In this document: in pieces, positions 24,120-34,622 of the stretch
How the letters are laid out: every line of letters starts with the position of its first letter
How positions within the stretch are numbered: the first letter of the stretch is position 1
Source: Streptomyces sp. AC1-42W
GTDB lineage: Bacteria > Actinomycetota > Actinomycetes > Streptomycetales > Streptomycetaceae
Length of the DNA: 64,000 nt
Direction of reading: 5' to 3'
NCBI RefSeq assembly: GCF_003248355.1
Contig: NZ_QKWY01000001.1
Span: 3,554,001-3,618,000 of the forward strand
Position numbers and translations under genes: made by a program
Notes under the pieces: generated by a model
What the model was told of the DNA's origin: nothing
What the model saw: the letters and a program-made list of their open reading frames with translations, nothing else
Databases searched by the model: none

Positions 24120-27100
24120 GAGCGGGGCCGGGTTCCTTCCAGTGCGTCCTGCGCGGCCAGCAGTTCTTCGGCGTCCGCGTCCGAGAGGGCGTCGATCTCG
24201 GCCAGCAGCGCGGCCTCCACGGCCTCGGCGAACGCGGCGCAGGTGCGGTGGGTGAACAGGGTGCGCAGGGGGACGGTGAGGTCCGCGGAGGCGCGGACGC
24301 GGGCGATGACGCGGGTCGCCAGGAGCGAGTGGCCGCCCAGGTCGAAGAAGTCGTCCCGCGCGCCGACCGGCCCGGTGCCGAGTACCTGCCGCCAGATGTC
24401 CGCGACCAGTTCCTCCGCCTCGGTACGGGGCGGCACGAAGGCCGGACGGATGAGCGAGGCGGGTCCGGGGTCCGGCAGGGCCGCCCGGTCCACCTTGCCG
24501 TTGGGGCCGAGCGGCAGGCGGTCGAGCACGGCCCAGGTGTCGGGGACGAGGTGCGGCGGCAGTACGGCGGCCAGCTCGGCGCGCAGCCGGGCGGGGTCGG
24601 GGGCGTCCTGTGCCGGGGCCGGTACGACATGGGCGGTCAGCCGGTCGCCCCGGACGGACACCACGGCCTCCGCCACCGAGGGCAGGGCGGCGAGCGCCAC
24701 CTCGACCTCGCCGGGCTCGACCCGGAACCCGCGCACCTTGACCTGGCCGTCCAGCCGGCCCAGGAACTCCAGCTGTCCGTCGGCGCGGCGGCGCACCCGG
24801 TCCCCGGTGCGGTAGCGGCGGGCGCCGGGCGGCCCGTCGGGATCGGGGACGAAGGACCGGGCGGTGGCTCCGGGGCGGCCCAGGTAGCCGTCGCCGACCC
24901 CGGCGCCGCCGATCACCAGCTCACCGGGCGTGCCGGGCGGCACGGGGCTGCCGGCGCGGTCCAGCACGGCCAGGGTCGTCCCGCCGATGGGGCGGCCGAT
25001 GGGCGGCCTGCGCCGCTCGTCGCCGGCGCCGAGGTCCGCCGTGGTGGCGATGATCGAGGTCTCGGTCGGGCCGTAGGAGTTGATCAGCCGCACGGTGTCG
25101 CCGAACCGGGCCCGCCAGGCGGCGACCGCCTCCGGGCGCACCTGGTCGGCGCCGAGGACGAGCAGGCGCAGCGTGTCCGGCCACGGGGTCTCGTCGAGGT
25201 CGGCGACGAGGTGGTGCCAGTAGGGGGTCGGCAGGTCCAGGACGGTGATCCCGGCCGCGTAGGGCTCGGCCAGCTGGTCGGCGAGGGCGGCCCCCGGCCG
25301 TGCGGTGACCAGGACCGCGCCCGCCGCCAGGGCCGGGAAGATCTCCTCGGCGCTGGTGTCGAAGGAGAGCGAGGCGCTGTGCAGGACCCGGTCCGCCCCG
25401 GTCGGCCCGTAGCCCTCGCGCATCCAGGCGACCCGGGCCGCGAGGGCGCGGTGCGGGACGAGGACGCCCTTGGGCGTGCCGGTGGAGCCCGAGGTGTAGA
25501 TGACGTACGCGGGGTCGTCCGGGCCCGCCTCGGTGCCGGGGCCGGGCAGCGGGCCGGCGGGGTCGGCCGGGTCGACGGGGCCGGGGGTGACGGACAGGAC
25601 GGGGATGCCCGTGTCGATGCCGTCCACGGGCGCGCCGTCCGCGGTGAGCAGGACCGCGGCTCCGCTGTCCCGCAGCATGAAGTCGAGCCGGGCGCCGGGG
25701 TATTCCGGGTCCAGGGCCAGGTAGCCGGCGCCGACGCGCCAGGCGGCGAGCATGGCCACGACCGGCCGCGGGCCGCGCGGCAGGCAGAACGCGACGAGGT
25801 CGCCGCGGCGGACCCCGCGGGCCAGCAGCCGGGCGGCCAGTTCCCGGCCGGCCGCCGCGAGTTCCGCGCGCGTGAGGCTCTCGTCGGGGCCGACGACGGC
25901 CGGGGCGCCGGGCACCCGCTCCGCCGCCCGGTCGATCGCGGCGAGGACCGTCGGCGGGTGCGCCGCGAGCGCGGGCCCGGTCGCCTCGGCCCGGCACCGC
26001 GCCTCCTCGTCCGCGCCGAGCAGGGGCAGCCGGTGCACGGGGGTGTCCGGCGCCGCCAGGGCCGCGCGGAGCAGGGTCTCGAAGCGGGCGGCCAGTTGGG
26101 CGACCTGTTCGGCGCCGAGGAGGTCGGTGCGGTGGCCGAAGACGGCGTGCAGGTCGTCGCCGTCCGGGCGGATGTCCAGGCCCAGTTCGAACTTGGCCGC
26201 GGTGTGTCCGCCGTCCCCCTCGGCGCAGACGAGGTCGGCGAAGCGGTGTTCGCCGAGGGCGCCGCCGCTCTGGGTGTGCACGGTCAGCAGGGTCTGGAAG
26301 ACGGGGGTGCGGCCGGTGTCCCGGTTGTGCCGCAGCTCCTCGGTGAGCCGCTCGAACGGGACGCGGCCGTGCGTCAGGGCGCGGAGCCAGTCGCCCCGCA
26401 GCCGGCGCAGCAGGGTGTCGAAGGAGGGGGCCGCGGTGAAGTCCGCGCGCAGGACGAGCGTGGAGGAGAAGTAGCCCACGGTCCGCTCGCTGTCGACGGT
26501 GGTCCGCGCGGCGGTGGGCACGCCGACGCAGAAGTCGTCCTGGCCGGTGCAGCGGTGCAGCAGTGCCTGGTAGGCGGCGGCGAGGACCATGAACGGGGTG
26601 AGCCGGCGGGCCCGCGCGAAGGACTCCACAGCGCCGCCCAGTCCGTGCAGGACGCGGGTGTGGTAGGCGCCGAGACTGCTGGGCGTCTCGGGGCGGGGAT
26701 GTTCCAGGGGGAGTGCCAGGGGCGGTGCGGCGTGGAGCAGCTGCCGCCAGTGGTCGAGCGCGGCGGCGGCCTCGGGGCCGTCCAGCCAGGCGCGCTCCCC
26801 GGCCGCGTGCGCGAGGTACGAGCCGGGTTCGGCCAGTTCGGCTGCGGTGCCCGTGCGGTGGGCCGAGTAGAGCGCGGCGAGTTCGGAGCGCAGCAGCCCG
26901 AGCGACCAGCCGTCGGCGGCGATGTGGTGCACGACGAGGCAGAACGTGTACGCGTGCTCGCCGGTGCGCAGCAGGGCGGCGCGCAGCGGCGGGCCCTGCG
27001 CCAGGTCGAACGGCCGGTTGGTGAACTCGGCGATCCGCGCCAGGACATCGGCGTCCGGCTGGTCGCGCAGGTCGACGCGGTCCAGCGGTACGGGTGCCGG

Positions 27101-27388
27101 CGGGTCGACCACCACGTACGGGCGTCCGTCGACGGCGGGGAACCGGCTGCGCAGGGCCTCGTGGCGGGCGGTCACCGCGTCCAGGGCGGCGCTCAGCGCC
27201 TCCTCGTGGAGCGGTCCGGTGAACCGGAGCACCAGCGGGATGTTGTACGCCGGGTCCCCCGGCTCGAACTGGTCCAGGAACCACAGCCGTTCCTGCCCGA
27301 CGGAGAGCACCGCCTCCGTGTGCGGACCCGCCGGGGGCGCGGGTGCCGCGGGTGCCGGGGTGTGGGGCTGCGGGTCCGGTACGGACAT
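24116..27388 (-). CDS. NRPS module C-A-T, first gene of operon
   Basis: A 1090-residue module. After a Pro-rich lead come the C domain ([27 protein letters not shown] near 153), A domain ([17 protein letters not shown] near 632; [12 protein letters not shown]) and T domain ([14 protein letters not shown], Ser near 1021), plus a ~45-residue acidic tail that may dock to the next synthetase. The pocket reads D-T-E-D-V-G-S-I. The acidic residues at 239 and 278 suggest a basic substrate, possibly Arg (weak). Starting with a C domain, it either receives an acyl starter from the free ligase/carrier pair or acts internally. ATG at 27388 has a strong AGGAG four bases upstream (27393-27397), making this the translational entry of the operon. 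Confidence 0.92.
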
Positions 27389-27767
27389 GACGCTCCTGGG
27401 GGCCGGGCTGCGGGCGGCCGGCCGAACTGGCCGAAACCATGGGGATGCACGGCCTGCGCGGGGGACGTGAGAGCAGGGGGGGGACGGGGGTCCGAGGGGG
27501 GCCGTGATGCCGCAGATGCTAGAGAGACGTCGGACGACGGGTCAATGGTCTGGACCAAAGTGCCCGTGGTTCGGTTCAAACCCGGTACCGGGCCGGAGCA
27601 GCGAAAACGACCGGAATATGCCCCGGAGCGATGGCGTGCGGAGCCCCGGCGGACCCGGCCGCGCCGGCTCCTTCGCACGGCCTCGGCCCCTCTTTGGGCA
27701 CAGCGGCGCGGTGGGCATTAGGTTGACCCGGAAAGGTCTCGGCAGCGGACTCGTGATGGGGGCGAGC
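27389..27767. promoter_or_regulatory. Divergent promoter region of NRPS operon and TerD gene
   Basis: A 379-bp gene-free stretch between two divergent starts. It must hold the NRPS operon promoter. It contains the RBS AGGAG (minus strand, 27393-27397) and a DasR-like palindrome at 27544-27559. No iron box of useful quality is present: TTAGGTTGACCC near 27718 is only a half match. No other gene is visible. Confidence 0.6.
27544..27559. promoter_or_regulatory. Candidate DasR-responsive element (dre)
   Basis: AATGGTCTGGACCAAA contains TGGTC and GACCA arms around TG. The known DasR consensus is ACTGGTCTAGACCACT, and the central 12 bases differ at one position. DasR is the GntR-family sensor of glucosamine phosphates in Streptomyces, so the site would couple the NRPS operon (start 155 bp away), or the TerD gene on the other side, to N-acetylglucosamine supply. 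It is a single site, unsupported by a second copy. Confidence 0.5.
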
Positions 27768-29093
27768 ATGACCATGCAAAAGGGAACCAATGTCCCAGTG
27801 GCGGCCCAGGCCGTGCGTGTCGAACTGGGGTGGCGCACCGCTCCGGGCGCACCGGACGTGGACGCCTCGGCGCTCCTGCTCCTCGGCTCCGGAAAGGTGC
27901 GCAACGACGGGGACTTCGTCTTCTACAACCAGCCGTCCCACACCTCCGGCGCGGTGCGCCACGAGGGCAAGCGCACGGCGGGCGGCACGGCGACCGACAC
28001 CCTGGCCGTCGATCTGGCGCGGGTGGAGCCGGCCATCGACCGCGTGGTGCTGGCCGCCTCGGCGGACGGCGGCACCTTCGGCCGGGTGAGCGGCCTCTAC
28101 GTACGCGTCCTGGACGCCGCGGGCGGCGCCGAGATCGCCCGGTTCGACAGCACCGACGCCACCGTGGAGACCGCCTTCATCCTCGGTGAGCTCTACCGGC
28201 GCCAGGGCGCCTGGAAGTTCCGCGCGGTCGGCCAGGGCTACGGCTCCGGGCTCGAAGGGCTCGCCACCGACTTCGGGATCTCCGTGGACGAGCCCCAGCA
28301 GCCCCAGGCGGCCCCGCAGCCCCACCGGGCCCCGGCCGCCCCGCCGCCCCCGTCCTACCCGCAGCCCCAGCAGCCGACCATCGCCGCGCCGATGGCGCCC
28401 CCGATGGCCCCGCCCGTACCGCCCGCCCCTCCGGCACCGCCCGTCACCCAGCCCGTCCGGCTGACCAAGGTGACGCTCACCAAGGAGGCGCCGTCCGTCT
28501 CGCTCACCAAGCAGGGCGGCACGTCCGGCGCGATGCGCGTCAACCTCAACTGGGAGGTCCGCAAGCAGTTCAAGGGCTGGGGCAGCAAGCTCGGCCGGGC
28601 CGTGGCGAACCACTCCGACCTCGACCTCGACCTGTGCGCCCTGTACGAGCTGACCGACGGCCGCAAGGGCGTCGTCCAGGCCCTCGGCAACGCCTTCGGC
28701 GCGCTCCACCAGCCGCCGTTCATCCACCTCGACGGCGACGACCGCACCGGCGCCGTCAGCACCGGCGAGAACCTGACGATCAACCTCGACCACAAGGCAC
28801 AGCTGCGCCGGGTCCTGATCTTCGTCACCATCTACGAGGGGGCCCGGAGCTTCGCCGACCTGCACGCCACGGTCACCCTCCAGCCGCAGCACGGCGCCCC
28901 GATCGACTTCTCGCTCGACGAGTGCACCGTGCCGTCCACGGTCTGCGCGCTCGCGCTCATCACCAACACCGGCAACGACCTCACCGTGCAGCGCGAGGCC
29001 CGCTACCTGGTGCCGCAGCGCGGGGTCAGCCCGCAGCGCACCATCGACCACGCCTACGGCTGGGGCATGAACTGGACGCCGGGCCGCAAGTGA
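27768..29093 (+). CDS. Double-TerD-domain protein
   Basis: A 441-residue cytoplasmic protein with two TerD (tellurium/calcium-stress) domains. The first covers about 1-180, with [20 protein letters not shown] and [21 protein letters not shown] Pro/Gln/Ala-rich linker covers about 180-225. The second, from about 240, is [11 protein letters not shown] followed by the acidic Ca-binding stretch [15 protein letters not shown]. TerD proteins bind calcium and belong to stress and phage-defence-linked ter systems; no ter partners lie nearby. The start [11 protein letters not shown] at 27768 follows GGGGG at six bases. An ATG at 27756 is also possible. Confidence 0.9.
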   Translation: MTMQKGTNVPVAAQAVRVELGWRTAPGAPDVDASALLLLGSGKVRNDGDFVFYNQPSHTSGAVRHEGKRTAGGTATDTLAVDLARVEPAIDRVVLAASADGGTFGRVSGLYVRVLDAAGGAEIARFDSTDATVETAFILGELYRRQGAWKFRAVGQGYGSGLEGLATDFGISVDEPQQPQAAPQPHRAPAAPPPPSYPQPQQPTIAAPMAPPMAPPVPPAPPAPPVTQPVRLTKVTLTKEAPSVSLTKQGGTSGAMRVNLNWEVRKQFKGWGSKLGRAVANHSDLDLDLCALYELTDGRKGVVQALGNAFGALHQPPFIHLDGDDRTGAVSTGENLTINLDHKAQLRRVLIFVTIYEGARSFADLHATVTLQPQHGAPIDFSLDECTVPSTVCALALITNTGNDLTVQREARYLVPQRGVSPQRTIDHAYGWGMNWTPGRK

Positions 29094-29105
29094 GCCCGCG
29101 CTGAA

Positions 29106-30278
29106 TCACTGATCCGGTGCGGCCTCGGGACGGGCGTACGTACGCCCCTTCCAGGCCGCACCGCGCCCCCGGTGGTGCCTGACCGCCGAATCGACGGTCA
29201 TCAGCAGATACAGCAGCGCGGTGAACGGCAGCAGCGGGGCGAGCCACAGCGACTGCCGGTAGTAGCCCAGCGTCGGCATGTACGTCCCCGCCATGACGGC
29301 CCACGCGAGCCCCCCGGCCCACGCCGCCGCGGCGTCCCCGCCCAGCACCCCGGCGATCAGCGCGGCCGGCGGGACCAGATAGACCAGCGCGAGCCCGAGC
29401 ACCGTGCCGAGCAGCACCCACGGACGGTGCCGCAGCTGGGCGTACGCGCTCCGCGCGACCATCAGCCACAGATCACCCAGGCCCGGATAGGGCCGCACAC
29501 TGTCCACCCGCTCCGCGAGCCCCAGCCAGATCCGGCCGCCCGACCGCCGCACCGCGCGGGCCAGCGACACATCGTCGATCACCGCCTGCCGGATCGAATC
29601 CGGCACCCCCGCGCGCACCGCCGCCTCCGTCCGCAGCAGCACACAACCCCCCGCCGCGGCGGCCGTCCGCCCGGTGTTCCGGTTGATCCACCGGAACGGA
29701 TACAGCTGCGCGAAGAAGTAGACGAAGGCCGGCACCACCAGCCGCTCCCACACACTCGCCACCCGCAGCCGCGCCATCTGCGAGACCAGGTCGAAGCCGC
29801 CCGTCTCCGCCGCCGACACCAGCTCCCGCAGACTGTCCGGCTCGTGCGCGATGTCCGCGTCCGTCAGCAGCAGGTACTCCGGCTCCCGCGCCCGGGCCAG
29901 CGTCATCCCATGGCGCACGGCCCAGAGCTTGCCCGTCCAGCCGGGCTCCGGCTCGCCGGGCGAGACCACGGTCACCGGCACACCCCCGTACCGCACGGAC
30001 AGCGCGCGGGCGACGTCCCCCGTGCCGTCCTTGCTGCAGTCGTCGACGAGGAAGATCTCGACGGGCCCCGGATAGTCCTGCGCCAGCAGCGACGGCAGAC
30101 TCACCGGCAGCATCGCCGCCTCGTCGCGCGCCGGCACCACCACCGCGACCGAGGGCCAGCGCTCCGGGGCCGCCCGGCCCGGCAGCCGCTGGTCGGCGCG
30201 CCAGAAGAACCCCTGGCCCAGCAACAGCCACACCCACGCGACAAGCGAACCCACGGCGATCCAGGCAACGGCGCTCAT
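29106..30278 (-). CDS. HpnB-like family 2 glycosyltransferase
   Basis: A 390-residue membrane-associated GT2. It has an N-terminal helix (WIAVGSLVAWVWLLLGQGFF), the catalytic domain with VVVPARDEA, FLVDDCSKDGTGD, LLLTDADI and the acceptor-side IDDVSLARAVRRSG, and three to four C-terminal membrane segments. The motif GWTGKLWAVRHG and overall plan resemble the hopanoid-associated glycosyltransferase HpnB. No hopanoid genes are in the window, so the acceptor (hopanoid, carotenoid or other lipid) is unknown. It is convergent with the TerD gene (12-bp gap) and divergent from the racemase-like gene. Confidence 0.85.
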   Translation of the reverse strand: MSAVAWIAVGSLVAWVWLLLGQGFFWRADQRLPGRAAPERWPSVAVVVPARDEAAMLPVSLPSLLAQDYPGPVEIFLVDDCSKDGTGDVARALSVRYGGVPVTVVSPGEPEPGWTGKLWAVRHGMTLARAREPEYLLLTDADIAHEPDSLRELVSAAETGGFDLVSQMARLRVASVWERLVVPAFVYFFAQLYPFRWINRNTGRTAAAAGGCVLLRTEAAVRAGVPDSIRQAVIDDVSLARAVRRSGGRIWLGLAERVDSVRPYPGLGDLWLMVARSAYAQLRHRPWVLLGTVLGLALVYLVPPAALIAGVLGGDAAAAWAGGLAWAVMAGTYMPTLGYYRQSLWLAPLLPFTALLYLLMTVDSAVRHHRGRGAAWKGRTYARPEAAPDQ

Positions 30279-30336
30279 TGGCGGAAGTCTGCACCACTGA
30301 GCGGGGACCGCAAGGGCGGTCGACTATGGTGACCGG

Positions 30337-31113
30337 GTGAAGATCGCACTGATGGACTCCGGAATCGGACTGCTCGCTGCCGCCGCCGCGGTACGCCGGC
30401 TGCGACCGGACGCGGATCTGGTGCTCTCCTCCGACCCGGACGGCATGCCCTGGGGCCCCCGCACCCCCGAGGACGTCACCGAGCACGCGCTCGCGGTCGC
30501 CCGCGCCGCCGCCGCCCACCGGCCCGACGCGCTGATCGTCGCCTGCAACACCGCCTCCGTGCACGCGCTGGACACCCTGCGCGCCGAGCTGGAGCCCGGC
30601 CTGCCCGTCATCGGCACGGTCCCGGCGATCAAGCCCGCCGCCGCGGACGGCGGCTCCGTCGCGATCTGGGCCACCCCGGCCACCACCGGCAGCGCCTACC
30701 AGCGCGGGCTGATCCGTGACTTCGCCGGCTCCGCCACCGTCACCGAGGTGCCCTGCCCCGGCCTCGCCGACGCCGTCCAGTACGCCGACGAGGACCGCAT
30801 CGACAGGGCGGTGGCCGCCGCCGCCGCGCTCACCCCGCCCGACGTACGGGCCGTCGTCCTCGGCTGCACCCACTACGAGCTGCTCGCCGAGCGCATCCAC
30901 GCCGCCGTCGGCGGCCCCCCGGTCACCCTGTACGGGTCGGCCGGCGCCGTCGCCGCCCAGGCGCTGCGCCGGATCGGTGCCGAACCCGCTCCGTCGGCCG
31001 AACCCTCCTCCTCCATCGCGGTCATTCTCAGCGGCCGCGCCGCAGAGCTGCCGCGGGCCGCCCTGGCCTACCCGCAAGGCCGCGGGCTGGCCGCCGTCGA
31101 CTCCGTGCGCTGA
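30337..31113 (+). CDS. Glutamate/aspartate racemase-like protein
   Basis: A 258-residue protein of the MurI/Asp-Glu racemase family. It has the N-terminal DSGIG motif (MKIALMDSGIGLLAA) and both catalytic Cys motifs, VACNTASVHA and GCTHYELL. A two-base acid/base mechanism interconverts L- and D-glutamate for peptidoglycan, but this protein diverges from typical MurI (DSGIGLL where DSGVGGL is usual). A second, accessory racemase is possible. It starts with GTG at 30337; the upstream GGTGACC is a weak RBS. Divergent from the glycosyltransferase; the intergenic gap is 58 bp. Confidence 0.82.
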   Translation: MKIALMDSGIGLLAAAAAVRRLRPDADLVLSSDPDGMPWGPRTPEDVTEHALAVARAAAAHRPDALIVACNTASVHALDTLRAELEPGLPVIGTVPAIKPAAADGGSVAIWATPATTGSAYQRGLIRDFAGSATVTEVPCPGLADAVQYADEDRIDRAVAAAAALTPPDVRAVVLGCTHYELLAERIHAAVGGPPVTLYGSAGAVAAQALRRIGAEPAPSAEPSSSIAVILSGRAAELPRAALAYPQGRGLAAVDSVR

Positions 31114-31182
31114 CCCCCGGACGGCCCCGCCGACGCGTTCGGGACCGGTCCCGCGCGCCCGTTCTTCAGTACGCTGCTGGGC

Positions 31183-31746
31183 ATGAGGGAGCACCCCGGA
31201 GAACCGAAGCACACCGGAACCGGAACCCACTCGCAGGTCTGGGTCGGCCGGGCCACCAACCGCACCCAATGGGTCCTCGCCGCGCTGGGCGCCGCCTGCC
31301 TGGCGCTGGGCATCCAGCTCGCCGTCAGCTCCAGCTGGGCCTCCGGCATCGCCCCGCTGCTGATGTCGGTCATCGGCTGCGTGGCGGCCGGGCTGCTCAT
31401 GCTGTTCGGCACGCTCGCCTTCGTGAACGTCGCGGTCCGGGTGGACGGCGACGCCCTGGAGGTGCGCTGCGGCCACATGGGCCTGCCGCGCCGCCGCATC
31501 CTGCTCACCCAGGTGGTCGCCGCCGACTTCGCGCCCCGGGTCACCCCGCGCCAGTGGGGCGGCTGGGGCTACCGCTGGCGCCCGGAGAAGGGCACGGCCG
31601 TGGTGGTGCGGCGGGGCGAGGGCCTGGTGCTGCGGCTCGGCGACGGGCGCACGTTCACCATCACGGTGGACGACGCCGAGGCCGGCGTACGGTTCATCCG
31701 CGCCCGGCTGCGCCTCCCGTCCACCGGCTATCCGGCAGGCGCCTGA
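31183..31746 (+). CDS. Two-TM membrane protein with PH-like C-terminal domain
   Basis: A 187-residue hypothetical membrane protein. Two adjacent helices (WVLAALGAACLALGIQLAV and MSVIGCVAAGLLMLFGTLAF) cover about 28-85. They are followed by a strand-rich region (VDGDALEVRCGHMGLPRRRI, VLRLGDGRTFTITVDDAEAG) that resembles the bacterial PH-like/YdbS-like membrane domains. The function is unknown. Its last 19 bases overlap the convergent O-antigen-ligase-like gene. Confidence 0.7.
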   Translation: MREHPGEPKHTGTGTHSQVWVGRATNRTQWVLAALGAACLALGIQLAVSSSWASGIAPLLMSVIGCVAAGLLMLFGTLAFVNVAVRVDGDALEVRCGHMGLPRRRILLTQVVAADFAPRVTPRQWGGWGYRWRPEKGTAVVVRRGEGLVLRLGDGRTFTITVDDAEAGVRFIRARLRLPSTGYPAGA

Positions 31747-32792
31747 CCGCCCGCCCCGATCGGGCGCCGCGCCGACGCCAGCCCGGCCAGCAGCCCCGCC
31801 CCCGCCGTCACCGGCGTGAAGCTCAGCGCGTTGCCCACGCTCGCCAGCGCGGCCAGCGCCGTCAGCGCCGCGCCCGCCGACAGGACCACCGCCGTGGGAC
31901 GCGCCGAGCGGCCCAGTGCGTACAGCAGCCAGCCGAAAGCGGCGCCCAGCAGCACCACCCCCACGACCCCCTGCTCCGCCGCCTGCTGCCACGGTGCCGA
32001 GTGCGGTTTCCCGTCCGAGCCGAGGCTCCGGCGCGCGGTCGGACTCAGCTCGTCGAAGCGGCCGGGCCCCACCCCGCGCACCGGGTTGCCCTCCGCCAGC
32101 CGGGCCGCGTCCTGCCACAGCTCCACCCGGTTCTGCGTGAGCCGGCCCTCCAGGGTGATCGTCAGCCCCTCGGGCAGCGTCTCCTCCGCCACGGCCCAGG
32201 AGACGCCCACCACCAGCCCGGCCGCCAGTGCCAGGCCGGTCAGCCCGAGCCGCCGGTGCCGCGTCCGGTCGGCGGCCAGCGAACACAGCAGCACCCCGAG
32301 CGCCGCCGCGAACCCGGCCACCGAGCCCAGCGCCGGCGAGAGACCGACGGCCCCGAGCGCCGGCAGCCGCAGCAGTGCGCGCGGCGGCCCGCGCCGGGCG
32401 CCCGCCGCCGCACAGCAGGCGGCCCCGGCGGCGAGCACCAGCAGCGCGGCGGCCGCCCCGCTCTGCCCCGGCGCCCGGTCCGCGGCGGCCGCCGCCCCCG
32501 GAATGCCGTGCCGCCAGACGAGGGCCAGGAACAGCGCCGCGACCGCGGCGCCCGCCGCCCCGGCCACCGGCAGCAGCGTCCCGCAGATGCGCCCGCAGGC
32601 GAAGCCCGCCGCGACGGCCAGCAGCGCCAGCAGCACCCCCTCCGGCCTGGTCTCCCGGCCCGCCGCGCTGACCAGCGTCCAGATCGCACACGCGGCGAGG
32701 ATCAGGGCCCCGGCCACATCGGAGGCAGCGCGACCCTCCGGCGCGTCCACCGTGTCCGGGACGCCGTGCCCCCGCCCCGCTGATTCGTTCAT
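31728..32792 (-). CDS. O-antigen ligase-like polytopic membrane protein
   Basis: A 354-residue protein with about nine to ten hydrophobic segments. A large loop near residues 215-275 carries LTQNRVELWQDAARLAEGNP and VRGVGPGRFDELSP, followed by HSAPWQQAAEQGVVGV. This matches the Wzy_C/O-antigen ligase family, whose periplasmic loop holds the conserved Arg/His residues. The proteins join polysaccharide or glycan chains to lipid carriers at the outer membrane face; in Gram-positives the substrate is a surface polysaccharide or teichoic-type glycan. Start ATG 32792 (MNESAGRGHGV). It is shorter than typical Waal/RfaL proteins (about 400). Confidence 0.75.
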   Translation of the reverse strand: MNESAGRGHGVPDTVDAPEGRAASDVAGALILAACAIWTLVSAAGRETRPEGVLLALLAVAAGFACGRICGTLLPVAGAAGAAVAALFLALVWRHGIPGAAAAADRAPGQSGAAAALLVLAAGAACCAAAGARRGPPRALLRLPALGAVGLSPALGSVAGFAAALGVLLCSLAADRTRHRRLGLTGLALAAGLVVGVSWAVAEETLPEGLTITLEGRLTQNRVELWQDAARLAEGNPVRGVGPGRFDELSPTARRSLGSDGKPHSAPWQQAAEQGVVGVVLLGAAFGWLLYALGRSARPTAVVLSAGAALTALAALASVGNALSFTPVTAGAGLLAGLASARRPIGAGGQAPAG

Positions 32793-32996
32793 CACGTCCG
32801 TCCCCCGGCGGTGACCGTCCCGTACGCGAAGGCCGGAACCGGCCCGTCGGCGGGGGACTGGCGCACAGGCTAACCGCCGGACCGGGCATATGGGCGGAAG
32901 ATGCGGAGAAATGATGCGGTGGGCGGGATTCCGCCATCCCTCCGCCGCCCGGGCGGGACTCCCCGGCGGCCCGCCGGCCACCGTAGACTCCGCCGG

Positions 32997-34592
32997 GTGA
33001 GCACCACCATCGCCCAGGTCGGCGAACCGCAGAGCCCCGCCCCCGCCGCCCGGACGGGCGGTCTGCCGAAGCGCCTCGTACGGCCTGCGGCCGCCGTCCT
33101 CGCCGGGGCGATGCTGTATCTCAGCTTCCCGCCCCGGCCCCTGTGGTGGCTGGTTCTGCCCGGCTTCGCGCTGCTCGGCTGGGTGCTGTACGAGCGCCGG
33201 GCGCGCGCCGCCTTCGGGCTCGGGCTGCTCGCCGGACTCGGCTTCATGCTGCCCCTGCTGCACTGGACCGGCGAGGAGGTCGGCCCGGTGCCGTGGCTGG
33301 CCCTCGCCGCCGCCGAGGCGCTGTTCGTCGCGGTCGGCTGCATCGGCATCTCCGCCGTCTCCCGCCTCCCCGGCGGACCGCTGTGGGCGGCCGCCGTCTG
33401 GACCCTGGACGAGGCGGTCCGCGCACGGGTGCCGTTCGGCGGCTTCCCCTGGGGCAAGATCGCCTTCGGCCAGGCGGACGGGATCTTCCTGCCGCTCGCC
33501 GCGCTCGGCGGCACCCCGCTGCTCTCCTTCGCCGTGGTCCTCTGCGGTTTCGGCCTGTTCGAGGCGGTCCGCCGCGTCGTCCTGCGCCGCACCACCGGCG
33601 AACTGCGCCGCACGGCCGCGGCCGTCGCGGCGGCGGCCGTGCTCGTCCCGGTGGCCGGGGCGCTCGCGGCGCTGCCGCTCGTCGACGACGCGGCCGAGGA
33701 CGGCACGGCGACCGTCGCCGCCATCCAGGGCAACGTGCCCCGCCTCGGACTCGACTTCAACGCCCAGCGCCGCGCCGTCCTGGACAACCACGCGAAGCGC
33801 ACGGAACAGCTCGCCCGCGAGGTGAAGGCCGGAAAGGTCCCGCAGCCGGACTTCGTCCTGTGGCCGGAGAACTCCTCCGACCTGGACCCGTACCGCAACC
33901 CGGACGCGCGGGCCGTCATCGACGACGCGGTGCGGGCGATCGGCGTGCCGACCGTCGTCGGCGCGGTCGTCGAACCCGAATCGGGGCCCCTGCGCAACAC
34001 CCTCATCCAGTGGGAGCCGGACAAGGGCCCGGTGGACACGTACGACAAGCGCCACATCCAGCCGTTCGGCGAGTACATGCCGATGCGCTCCTTCGTCCGC
34101 CTCTTCAGCTCCGACGTGGACCGCGTGCGGCGCGACTTCGGGCCGGGGGAGAAGGTCGGCGTCTTCGACCTCGCGGGCACCTACACCGGGCTCGTCACCT
34201 GTTACGAGGCCGCGTTCGACGACGCCGTGCGCGACACGGTCGAACACGGCGCCCAGCTCATCGCCGTACCCAGCAACAACGCCACCTTCGGCCGCAGCGA
34301 GATGACCTACCAGCAGCTCGCCATGTCCCGGGTGCGCGCCGTCGAGCACAGCCGGTCCGTCGTCGTCCCCGTCACCAGCGGCGTCAGCGCGGTGATCCGC
34401 CCGGACGGCACGGTGGTGGAGAAGACGAAGATGTTCACCCCGGACGCCCTGGTGGACGAGGTGCCGCTGCGGTCCTCGCTGACCCCCGCGACCCGGATGG
34501 GCCCGCTGCCCGAGGGCGTGCTGGTGCTCCTCGCGCTCGGCGCGTTCGGCTGGGCGGGCGCGCGGGCGGTGCGCGCCCGGCGCGTCGGCTGA
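32997..34592 (+). CDS. lnt: Apolipoprotein N-acyltransferase
   Basis: A 531-residue enzyme that N-acylates the N-terminal Cys of lipoproteins at the membrane. The N-terminal half has about six membrane helices (LYLSFPPRPLWWLVLPGFAL). The C-terminal nitrilase domain keeps the catalytic triad: Glu in LWPENSSDLD, Lys in TYDKRHIQPFGEYMP and Cys in VTCYEAAF. GTG at 32997 was chosen because the frame upstream to 32901 is Arg/Pro-rich; the exact start is uncertain. It is followed 30 bp later by a Nudix gene in the same direction. Streptomyces species often carry two Lnt genes. Confidence 0.95.
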   Translation: MSTTIAQVGEPQSPAPAARTGGLPKRLVRPAAAVLAGAMLYLSFPPRPLWWLVLPGFALLGWVLYERRARAAFGLGLLAGLGFMLPLLHWTGEEVGPVPWLALAAAEALFVAVGCIGISAVSRLPGGPLWAAAVWTLDEAVRARVPFGGFPWGKIAFGQADGIFLPLAALGGTPLLSFAVVLCGFGLFEAVRRVVLRRTTGELRRTAAAVAAAAVLVPVAGALAALPLVDDAAEDGTATVAAIQGNVPRLGLDFNAQRRAVLDNHAKRTEQLAREVKAGKVPQPDFVLWPENSSDLDPYRNPDARAVIDDAVRAIGVPTVVGAVVEPESGPLRNTLIQWEPDKGPVDTYDKRHIQPFGEYMPMRSFVRLFSSDVDRVRRDFGPGEKVGVFDLAGTYTGLVTCYEAAFDDAVRDTVEHGAQLIAVPSNNATFGRSEMTYQQLAMSRVRAVEHSRSVVVPVTSGVSAVIRPDGTVVEKTKMFTPDALVDEVPLRSSLTPATRMGPLPEGVLVLLALGAFGWAGARAVRARRVG

Positions 34593-34622
34593 CCGGGTGG
34601 CCCGCCGCGTAGGGTCGGACCC

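Noticed and set aside
27570..27600. A tRNA-like B-box (GGTTCAAACCCG) upstream of TerD
   Set aside because: No acceptor stem, D-arm or anticodon arm can be drawn around it.
27716..27734. A possible iron box before TerD (TTAGGTTGACCC)
   Set aside because: Only the left half matches; the right arm CCTAA is absent.
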